The position numbers and the translations under genes were made by a program. From Arcuatula senhousia (taxonomy: Eukaryota > Mollusca > Bivalvia > Mytilida > Mytilidae), in NCBI GenBank assembly GCA_963971305.1, contig OZ020313.1, forward strand, positions 23,013,260-23,077,259: DNA of 64,000 bases, read 5' to 3'. Shown here in pieces: positions 47,230 through 58,600 of the stretch. Position 1 is the stretch's first letter. The number at the start of each line of letters is the position of its first letter. The notes beneath the pieces were generated by a model that saw only the letters and a program-made list of their open reading frames with translations, ran no database searches and was not told where the DNA came from.

Positions 47230-49419
47230 CAGCAATATGGCAACAAGAAAGGCATTGCAAGCGCTTCTACAGCAAGCGAAACAAATGAGAACAAAGACAC
47301 ATGGACATGCAAAATGTGTACAAAGATCTTCTCTGAATCAAACACAAATCTACTAAAGTACCAAAAACTGTAACGAACACTTCTGTATACAACGCCTCAA
47401 AAAAACGAAAACAGAATGTGAAATACAAAAGTAAGTCTGATACCATGACACCATGTGGGAATCTGTAGGATGTAGGGAAAATATTGAACAACATTTCATC
47501 ACAGACAGGAAGATTTAAGAAGTATGCCAAATGATAATGAAGGAATATGAGCAGAGAATTACAACTTAATAGGAAAAAAATGGAAACCATGCATGGGGAG
47601 GAGGAAGTGAGAGACACAATTAGAGACGAGGTAGCAAAAGTTGGAACGCCTAAGGTAAACATAAGGGGCATATTCAAGGAAGAAGTCACCACCAAAATGA
47701 ATGATATGAGCGAACAAAGCCAGACCACCCTGAAAACAATAAACCCCGATGACCAATTACTATGGCAAGCCGTTTTTACATTTATTCTTCTTTATAGATA
47801 TCTCATAAACTTTATAAGATATCTCATATACTTTATAAGATATCTTATAAACTTTATGAGATATCTTATAAATTTTATAAGATATCTTATTTACTATATA
47901 AGATATCTTTAAAAGAAAATGAGATATCTACTAAACACAATGTTTATAAGATATCTGATAAAGTTTATAAGATATCTCATAATGTTTATATGATATCTTA
48001 TAAAGTATATGAGATATCTTATAAATTATTTTTTATAAGATATCTTATAAAGTTTATAAGATATCTTATAAAGTTTATCAGATATCTTATAAACTTTATG
48101 AGATATCTTATAAAGTATATGAGATATCTTATAAATTTGATGAGATATCTTTAAAGAGGCCTTATAAAAATATAAGATATCTTATAAAGTTTATAAGATA
48201 TCTCATATACTTTATAAGATATCTTATTAAATATATAAGATATCTCATATAAATAGGAGTTTATAAGATATCTTATAAAACATATGAGATATCTTATAAA
48301 ACATATAAGATATCTCATAAAACATATAAGATATCTTATAAAACATATAAGATATCTCATAAAGTTTATTAGATATCTTATAAAGATTATGAGATATCTT
48401 ATATAAAATAATTTATAAGATATCTGATAAAAGTTATAAGATATCTTATAAAGTTTATAAGATATCTCGTAAACTTTATGAGATATCTTTTAAAGAATAA
48501 CTTATAAGATATCTCATAAAATATATAAGATATCTAATAAACTTTATGAGATATCTTATAAACTTTACAAGATATCTTATTAGTTTTATAAGATATCTTA
48601 TAAATTATTTTATATGAGATATCTAATAATCTTTATAAGATATCTTATAAACTTTATGAGATATCTTATATGTTTTATTAGATATCTTATTTGTTTTATA
48701 AGATATCTTATATGTTTTATAAGATATCTCATATGTTTTATAAGATATCTTATAAACTACCATTTATATGAGATATCTTATATATTTAATAAGATATCTT
48801 ATAAAGTATACGAGATATCTTATAAATTTTATGAGATATCTTTAAAGAGGAATAAATATAAATATGGCGTGCCATAAATTACCAGTGCCCGCAGTCATGG
48901 AAGAAATTCATGAAAAAGGGGAAACAACATGCTGGTATTTGGTTTAACAGAACCTTTAGAGGAACTTTAACCCTTATGAAAGACGTTAAACATATAGGAT
49001 CTGAACCAGGTTAACCAGCTTTTCGACCGAGACTGTGGTATTACCTTGGATCCCGCAAACATTTTAAAATGCAAAATGATTGGAAAGTATAGTCAGAAGA
49101 TAAGATTAGACCAATCTTAACAACACTCCAGACTGTGGACATCAAACTCATGTTGTTCAAAAACATGTACAAGGCAAAGAAGACGCCGAAATATGAGAAA
49201 GTAGGAGTCAGTAATGACCTCACTAAACAGAGAGAGAAGAAGAGAAAAACTCTTTGCTCAGGCCCAGGAACCAACTCAAGAGCAGTGAAAAGGGAAGTTC
49301 TTCTACAAAGTAAAAGGACCGCCATGGACAAGAAAGATTTTGGACTTGACAATATAAAGTTATTAACAACAAATGTAAATTCGTTACCAAGTTCAGATGT
49401 TTTTAACAAAAAGAAATGA
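47230..49419 (+). pseudogene. LINE ORF1-like relic, split by the 47761-48876 element
   Basis: The left part has charged text (SRELQLNRKKMETMHGEEEV, NDMSEQSQTTLKT). After the insertion the frame resumes (VPAVMEEIHEKGETTCW) and, after stops, reaches ILTTLQTVDIKLMLFKNMYK and VSNDLTKQREKKRKTL, the RRM/CTD-like ending typical of ORF1 proteins, stopping at 49419. If the inserted element and one target copy are removed, the reading frame is continuous at the junction. Frame losses elsewhere show it was already decaying or decayed later. It may belong with the reverse transcriptase relic to its left, but their order (RT before ORF1) suggests separate copies. Confidence 0.6.
47761..48876. mobile_element. 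1.1-kb inverted-repeat element filled with 48 phased GATATC palindromes
   Basis: The ends TATGGCAAGCC and (inverted) TATGGCACGCC extend to 46-base inverted repeats with 40 matches. AATTAC is duplicated directly outside, at 47755-47760 and 48877-48882. Between 47797 and 48840 I count 48 GATATC sites; 39 of the 47 intervals are exactly 21 bases and the other eight are 26-28 or 32. Most sites are AGATATCT, joined by 'tataaactttataa'-type spacers that are themselves nearly palindromic. The terminal phrase GATATCTTTAAAGAGG also occurs in the middle (48144-48160), as if two modules were joined. Open frames (47547-47912, 48151-48360, 48614-48877) arise because 21 is divisible by three. Confidence 0.88.
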
Positions 49420-49689
49420 AAATATGTTAAAATTTTACCTCAACTGATGAATAAAATAACTATTCTTTCATTTCCACCAAGAAAGAAGCAAAAAAATAAG
49501 TAATTAAACGAACGAAAAATAAATCATTTCAATTGTTCTGTCTATTTTACTAAAATAATAATTTTGTTTTAGTGCTGCTCATTCTCGGGCGCTTTTAACA
49601 GGTGCCTGTGTAATCATCACATGTCAGTCCTGTGGCTGTGAACTCCCCTGTCAGTTTTACCGTGTTCAGAACCACAACAAGAGCCAACA

Positions 49690-52600
49690 ATGGACACGGA
49701 TACACAAAAATTGTTTTCGTAAGAGAGACTTAGTATCACTATTAATATGTGTTCAAAAGTTTTGATTTTTTACTCTAAACAAGAAGAAAAGAACTAAAAT
49801 TTGCAAACCGAAAGTAGACAAGAATCTACTTTCGGTTTATTTTTTTTTTTTTATGCAAGTATCCTGCAAGCAACGGTCTTGGTAAGCTATATGCCTACAT
49901 GTTTGATGTACATTTATATATGGGATAAGAGCATCAATTTTTTCTCTCCAAAAATGTGATCATCTTATACTGTTTTATTATCTTATACAACTTTCACTTC
50001 CCAATAATGGGTTTTACCAATTTCCAGGTATTTATTTATAAGCATCTTATTTATAAATGAATCTAACATGAATTATCACAGAAATAATTTACAGTCATTT
50101 TAATTGACCATGTAGCCTCTGGCTTAGCTAATTCAAGAGATAACATTGCTAGTAAGGTAGTTGAACCATGAGTGTGATCAATAAGCCAAAAGTTATATAT
50201 TTTTTTCTTCACTTACTAAACCTGGAGTAAAAAAAAATAGAATTTGAATTGATTTAATGATTTTTTGTTGTTTTTTTCATCTGTTTGCTTTCTTTCTTTT
50301 TGTAACTGGTGTGAATGTTTGTACAATATTTTTCTCAAGTATAAGTCTACTTGTTTACTAATCCCAATACACACTCATGCTCTATCTACCTTACTAGCTA
50401 AGTTACCTACTGAGTTAATAAAGTCAGGTTTTACATGGTCGATTGAAACAGAGCTCTGTAAAACCCCATGGAAATTTTAAAGAGTTGGCAGCTCTGCCTG
50501 CACATATATTTTGCACAGGGGCACTTATCATGTTTTATAGAATAGAATAGAAATAGCTTGATTCCAATCAAGGGCCCTTTAAAAGAGCATACAATTACGT
50601 ACATTTGATTCACTCAATGATTTATATATTGACTTAGAAAAACACCGAAACCCTATATTCTATAATATAGTCATTTATAAATATCGATTTGCCATCCCAA
50701 GAAATTGACAGCACATAAATCAATATTACATCGATTCCAAATGGGGAGATTGGTTCCATGCAGGGGACAGATGGCACAGAATTCTGACATTTGGTTAGTG
50801 CTCAGCCCACAGAGGGACTAAGGTGACTCAATAGGGTGGATCTTGTCCTCAGGGATTTCAGGTCTATAATGAAAAAGCCAGAACAGTCAGACCAAAATGA
50901 GCCAACGTGTATAGAAAGTGCCACACTTCATGCTCATAAAAGATGCTTTTGTTGACTGCCAAGTAATGCACCACATAGGCTAAATTTTCAGCCTTTTCCA
51001 GAAGTCTTCAAAGTTTACTGTTCTTTTGTTTCCCACACCACTCTCATCTTTCTGGTCATCATTTCATGTTCATTTTATCCTCTTGATGCTAATCATCTTT
51101 ATATAACCTAAATAGTGTTACAAGGGCATAAAACCAACTCATCCATGTACACATCACTGATTCGATGCTGTGATTTCATGCAGGACTAGTAACATTTTGC
51201 ACCCTCGTTCCACTGATTATCAGATGAGTTCTAGAAACGGATAATTGTTATTTGATATTCTCATGATCATGTTTTATATGTGCCAATTGGCCTCGTTGAA
51301 GGCTGCTGGCGGTTGTCCATTGTGGTTTTTCTAGATTGCCGTTTAATTGTGGGCTGTGCCACGTACACTTATTCCACATCTCATTATTTTCTATTTGTTC
51401 ATTTTTGATACAGATACAGATACTTTATTTATTTATATTTGTATTTATTATATGCAGACATATTGACTCCAATCAAGAAAAGTACGTAAAGAGGTTATCA
51501 GATTCTGTAGCCATCAAAAGTGTATCAGCATGGCCAGAAACAAGACCAGAGATCAGGAAAATGGTGGAGTGGACCAAAAAGGTACATTTAACATACAAGT
51601 AACTAAAGTACCGCCCAAATTTAGCATTTTTCTCTTGAAAGAATCAAATATCAGATGTAAAAAATGACGAAGACAAAATCAGTTTACACAAAAGGAAAAA
51701 ATTAAGAAAGAGTCAACACAAGCAATTAACAAAAGCAACCAAACCCCAGTTAGCAATACAATTGTTAACTTATGTTGATAAGCTCTTACTGCTTGTTGCA
51801 ATAATTATGGCCCGAAGCATTACCAATGATCAAATCAGTGTCTGTCAAACATATTCGTTTAAAAAAAGAACATTAAACTCAACCAATTTAATTCGAACCT
51901 ATAATTTAAATGACTGAATGGCAATGAAATTCAATAACGAACCAAAATAAATATTTTAAAATCATTTAATCCTAACTAATGATTACTTATTACGTGACAG
52001 TTATTGCATGTAATACCATGCTGATCAACAGTAAAAAAAAATACTGTTAACTGCCCAAGCCAACTGCATGCTTGACTTAGTATCTTCTGGCATTTGTAAA
52101 TGAAAAGCAAAAAAGAAAGGAAAGAAAAAATAAAAAAAGCCACATGATTATCTTTTCTTAATGGGGGGTTTTACTACTTTTGTAATGATTTGTAACCAAT
52201 TTGTATACTGTAGGAACTAGAAAATTTAGGAGCTGAGACCCAGTTAGAGGAATTAGGGGACCAGATATTGCCTGATGGATCCAAGCTACCATTACCCCCA
52301 TGTCTACTTGCTACCCTTGGCAATGATCCTAAAAAGAAAACATTACTGGTATATGGACATTTAGATGTACAGCCAGCTCACAAGGTACATACATATGATG
52401 ATTTACATTTTTTTCCATTACCAAACAAAGATTGAGGGTAAAAAGGAATAATAATGTCTGTCTGTCTCACTCTGACCATCCACATAGCTCATGAGGGCAA
52501 CTCCTTCTAAACCTCTTTGATGGGTTTTGGGGGAACTAAAACACAAAGGAAGTACATGTTTATCTTGTACATTGTTTGCATGAAAAAAAATTCATTGCTC

Positions 52601-55600
52601 TCAGAAAACATTCATTGGAGATTATAAGAGTTATGTTTATTTCAATTTTATATCAATAATAATAGATATGAAGCAGATGTCTGAAGTAAAATAAAATAAA
52701 AATCAAAGATCATGCTGTTTGTCAAAATCCTAAAAAATAATTTTTCCAATTTAGTTACTTTAAACATTTCAATGGACAACACAGTAGGGTGACATGCACT
52801 GTTGCATTACATCTATGGGTGTGTCCAGGATCTAAGGTTAGGGGTGTGCAAAATTTTTTTAGCCTAGCAAAGCAATGTGGAAAATTTGTTTAGTGTTTCT
52901 ATGTGGATTTAAAAAAAAACATCATTTTTGCCAGTTTTAGGGGGCATGCCCTCCGACCACCTCTAAATCCACACCTGACATCCCTTATTTTATAATTTTG
53001 TTCTAGGAGGATGGTTGGGATACAGAGCCATTTGTTTTGACAGAAGTGAATGGAAAATTATATGGCAGAGGTTCAACTGATGACAAGGTTAGTGAAAATG
53101 AGATTTAAGAATGTATCGAATTTGTTTTTAAAAACAAAAAGCTTATTAATAAGAAATATTTGCAATTGTCTGTATTGAATTAAACAATGTAATCATTTTC
53201 ACCTTTAGTATGAATGTCTCATTTAACATTATATAGCAATAACTGAGATTTAATTTAGTTTAAACATTATACAATTACTGTCTTTTGATGAGGTAAATGT
53301 GTGGAGTTATTGACTTTTGAAAAAACAGTTCTTCACCGAGCCCAGTGGGCGAGGTGAATAACAAAGGTTTTTTTTTCAAAAGTCAATAACTCCACACATT
53401 TACCTCATCAAAAGACATGCAGTTATTGTTTTATTCAATAATGCAACAAAAATCAAATATCAAATTTATGATTAAAATTACATAGTGTTACAAAATAATT
53501 TGGGGGTTTTTTTTGTTTTGTTTTGTTATATTTTTTTTTCTGGAGGGTGGTATTTCCACTTATTGGAAAAATATAAGACATATTCTGTTAACAATTATTG
53601 AACGAGCTGTGGCCTTTTTAGTATTTGCTGAGTCCTTGTCTAGCATTATCTTCGCTAAAGCATCATCCCTTACGAACGCAAATCTCCCTTTTTTGCTCAC
53701 AATAGGGACACTTTCGTCCGATTCGGCCATTGTGAAAAAAAAACCAGCAGGTTTTATTAATAGATAATATCGCCAAGGTAAATCTAATTTGATTGGTCGA
53801 ACAAAAAAGGGAATAACCGGATTCTATAAATATCAACCGCATGCATTTTCCCGCGGTGAATACCATTTTATTTTAGTGAATCTCCTTTTTTATTAAATTT
53901 TTTCAGTCACATTATTTTTATACAAAATGGTTTATATATTATTGAATAAATTGTTTATCCTGTATTGGAAAACAAGATCTATGCTTATGCTCTCCAGCTA
54001 GCAATTTCCAAGTGTGGCCTTTGTAATGGCCCCTATGTAGCCTACTCTTATTGAACTCCGCAAAGGGGTCTTTAATGTGCATGGAGTACTGCTCTCCACA
54101 TACACGGGACAATCTTTTTTTGTCCCTTCTGAAGGACAAGCATCAATCCTTGAGACCATCCTCGCAAATGGTGTCAAGAGAAAGTCAGAGATTGGTTCAT
54201 GAAATTTTCACCCCTGATGAGGATCAAACCATGAACCTTGGTGTTAGTAGCCAGACACTTTAACCACTACACCACAGGCTCTCTTAGATTTTGAAAGATT
54301 ATAAATGGAGACAGAATTCCCTCCTAGGGCACCCTGGGTATATTATTTTTCACAGGTAAAAAAATGAAGAAGAGTGCGAATGACTTCTGTTTTTTATGGG
54401 GCAATAATCTACTGTACAAACAAAAGTGTACATTCGGTGATATTCTTTTTCTTCCCCAAGAGAACAAGATTTTTGTACCTGGGTTTCTCTGGGTATTTAT
54501 TTCTTACAATCAGAGATGAAAACAGACTAAAACCTTGGCTTGTAAAGATAATGTTTTATATTCTGCCGTATATGTTGTATTACAGGGGCCAGTATTGGAT
54601 TGGATCAACACACTAGAAGCTATGCAGGAACTCAAACAAGACATTCCCATCAATATCAAGGTAGGTAATCTATATGCATTTTGAGCTTAGGGAAAGTTGG
54701 GTTGAAGGGGTAACTTTAAAAAAATCTTCATCGAAGATTACAAGGCCTTCTGCATTTCTATTAAATATGTGGAAAATGACCTTTAACAAAACATGCAAAA
54801 TTTAGAAGTACATGTACGTTTACAAGAATCTATGTTGACATCTATCTTTAAAGTAATATCTCCTTTCCAAACTGTTTACAATTCTCATCGCATGCATCAA
54901 AGATTAAATTGCACTTGTGAATTTTATGAATGCATGTTTAGGGTTTAAATTAAGCAGACTTTCATTTTTGAATTCTCTGTGTTAGGACGGGGGCATTTTA
55001 AAAGTTTTACTTGTGTTTTTCATTTGTACATCTGAACAAAAATAATCATCAAGCTATTTCTCAGAAATTGTACATGAAAAAGAGTAGAAAATTGGCAGGG
55101 AGGTCCCGTGTCCTACATCCACATTTCTCAATTTTTAAAACAAAGCCGAGATTAATTGTTTGTCTTTCTTAAGTTTATTTTAGAAGGAATGGAAGAATCT
55201 GGATCCGAAGGATTAGATGAGTTGGTTTTCTCAAAGAAAGATACATTTTTAAAGGTGAGCAAACACAGATACAAATACACATGATACAAGTAATACAAAA
55301 CCTCAATGATTAAATGTATTGTTGGCTGAAAGCTAGACATAACTGAATATGATAATGTAAACCAATTAATTTTTGTGACTACTTATTTCGTGTTTTTATG
55401 TCAGAGGGCAATTTTGCGGCTATTTATTTTTGTGATTCTACCTTACAACAATCAAATTGCTATAAAATTAGTCTATTTGCGACAATTTATTTTCATGAAT
55501 ATTTGTTACTCGCGAAATACGCGAAAATAAGTTGGTTTACAGTACTTTTCTTTCATGATGATAGCTTTCATAAAATATTTCAAAATAAGATCAGGACATT

Positions 55601-58600
55601 CCAAAATAAACGTTTCCTTTTCTGTCTATTTCAAATTATATAGTATTTTAGATCACAATATTCTATTTTAAAAAGAAGCACTTGAACTAACATGTAACTG
55701 TTTAACCCAGTATTTGTATTTTAGGATGTAGACTATGTATGCATCTCGGATAATTATTGGTTAGGAAAGAAGAAACCTTGTATCACCTATGGATTGAGGT
55801 AAATGATTTCTTAATATATCTTTTTGTATTTGCCAAAACAAGGGTCTGGAAACGGTCATATTTGCCGGTCATGACCGAAATTTTGTCCTAAATGGCCGAC
55901 TAAAAATTCTCCCAATCGGACATTTTAAAATTTTTATTGTAAGCATTATTTGACTTATCGGTCATATAATTATTTAATCATCTTCCTGAGCATCCGGTCG
56001 TGTGGTCATTAATCTCATAATTAACACCTAGGTGTCAAACACAGGTGAGATTAGCCTCCGGGTTACGCTAATTACATAATCGGTCACACCTGTCTGATCA
56101 TGGCCACTGTGCATTTACCTACATTGTATGGTTAAATTAAATGAATTAACTGAGGTTATCAATCTTTCCTCAGATGCCCGTTTTGTATATTTAGAAATAA
56201 TTTCTCATAATGTTGATATTTATCACAACATGTGCACACCAAATTGGTGTTTGATTACGCATGTGCGTGGTTATATTTATTTTGTAAATAATCATTCACT
56301 GTACAGATTGTTTTGATACTAATAAAAACAATAGTTATTACCAATTTCACATTTAAAGGAGCATTTCTCAGTCTTTCTTGACGTTTGATATGTTTATTTT
56401 ATAAACAATACGACTTGTTCCGATTTATCAACATACGGGCGATTCTACTTTCACTTTCACTTTTTACATGAACCGTGTTTTGTTTACAATGAAAACAATA
56501 GAAATTTTATACCTGAAATAAAAACGTGATCTGGATAACAAGTTGCATGTTAGAAAATGTTATACAGAAACAAACACTGCCTTTAAAGATTAAAAGATGG
56601 ATGTAAGAGGTGGATAAGGCAAAAAAATGGGGGGGGGGGGTCATTGTAATGTTCATATATGTATTCAGCACAATCGGAAAAAAATGACCGAAATCAGCTC
56701 AAAAAATTTCCAGACCCTTGTGCCAAAATTATTAATTTGTTTTACAAAATATTAGACAATATAGACAATAGACAATATAGTACAAACATCAAAATTCAGC
56801 AAATTATCTTTTGGACTTAATCAACTGTATTAGCAATGGAACGTTCTTAATTCATTGTCCGTATTATTTTTGTTACATTTATGGTATTTTTAGAATTTTT
56901 TAGAGTTAATTTTGAACAATGGTATCAATCTGTATGACATTCTCCTCTGAAACCACTATTATGATTGCCTTTTAACCATGCACACTTCATCTATGGGATG
57001 TCCTCACAAAAACAGGATTGCACAAATGGTAACTGCTGAAACAACAACATGGCTGCCATTGCTAAAAATAGAACAGGGGATGATCAGACTAAAGTTTTTG
57101 TCTAAGAAAATGGTAAGAAATAGATTCAAACTTCCATTTTATTGGTTGTTGAAGTCAGATGAGGTATCTAGGCTCAACACTGGGTTTAATAAAAATGTTT
57201 GAAAAATAAGGATGTTCGAAAAATCGGGAAAAGCTGTGAAATTGGGAAAGTTGGCAGCCCTGCATAGGCTGGGTTTTACTTCAGAATGCTTGATTTTTCA
57301 GAGGTATTTGCTATTTCTTTGTGGAAGTAGAATGTTCATCTAAAGATCTCCATTCTGGTGTGTTTGGGGGAACAGTGTAAGTAGCTTATAGAAAATAATA
57401 TCAATTCAGATAGAAATTGAAATGGATCTAACTGACCATTTGATCAGTAATTATTGGACAGGTGAGATCCATTTAAATTTCTACCTGAATTGATATGCTT
57501 CATGATTTAAAACTAACAACAGGTGCTTCATGACCCACCAACTTCCTTGACCTATTATTTAATCTCTTCCTTCTCTTAAGACACCCTATTGGCAAACCTG
57601 TTCATGTCATTTATATTCAATTCAAAAAGGTACCACTTTTCTGAAATTGAGTATGATAGAAAACTATTAAGATATGTATTCATTATCGACTGGTATGGTG
57701 CATTTAAAGGCATAATCATGATATTTTCAAATTTTTTAGTCAAATCTTAAGTTAAATGATAGTACATATATATACTAACATCACCGGTCATTATCGGTAC
57801 TTGACATGAAGCAAATTGAGAATCTGTGTTTACCTATTGTTTTTAATTTGAAGTTACATAATTCCAAGTACATGTATAGTAATGAATCTGAAAATCAGTG
57901 TTTACCAAATATTTTAAGACCCAGGTGACATACATCTTCCATAGAATACCGCCATTATAGTTCTATTATATTAACTACTTTCAGACATGTTGGCTTATAT
58001 AATTTATTCTGTGCTTTTTTTTTCAAAAACCTATTTACATTTATATAGACATGAGGCAATGACTGACTTGGTTGCTATATTAGGATCCTTGGTAGATGTA
58101 AATGGAAAGATTCAAATTCCTGGGATATATGATACAGTTGCCAAGGTTACAGAAGAAGAGAGAAAATCTTACGATCCAATAGACTTTGATTTGGTATATA
58201 TATCCATATTTCATTCATGGGAAACTTTCAAGCCTAAATCAACATATCATGACAATTTTTCTAGTAAAATCTCAAATGAAAACATTAAATTTTCAAAGTA
58301 AAAGCATACGTGCAAGAATAGCTAAAATATGCAAAATTAGTAGACAAAAAATAAAAAACATGCCATGGAAATAAATGACTGTAGTGGTTTTGACGTACAG
58401 ATGTTTAGAAAAAAATGTGGATTTCCCATTGTAATAGCATAAAACCTGTTTGTTTTTTTTAAATGCCTGTTACATGTCAGGACCATTGTGATCTTCAGTT
58501 TCTCTGGTATGTCTGCCTTGTTTTGTCTTTTGTCTTAGACATTAGAGATTGATCTCCCAAGTTTGGTAGTTTTGTTATTAAACTTTATTTACAGTGTTAA

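Noticed and set aside
47547..48877. Three open frames of repeated Arg-Tyr-Leu-Ile type text
   Set aside because: They are translations of the 21-bp GATATC array; a period divisible by three keeps frames open on both strands.
49805..49838. Histone-mRNA-type stem-loop or transcription terminator
   Set aside because: The stem length and bases do not fit the histone element, and it lies inside a CNDP2 intron.
50265..50480. Frame ending in 'FLK' before a GTATAAG donor-like site, as CNDP2 exon 1
   Set aside because: It gives the right phase but has no ATG and no family resemblance. The ATG at 49690 with donor GTAAGA fits both phase and the conserved LF-x-x-ID start.
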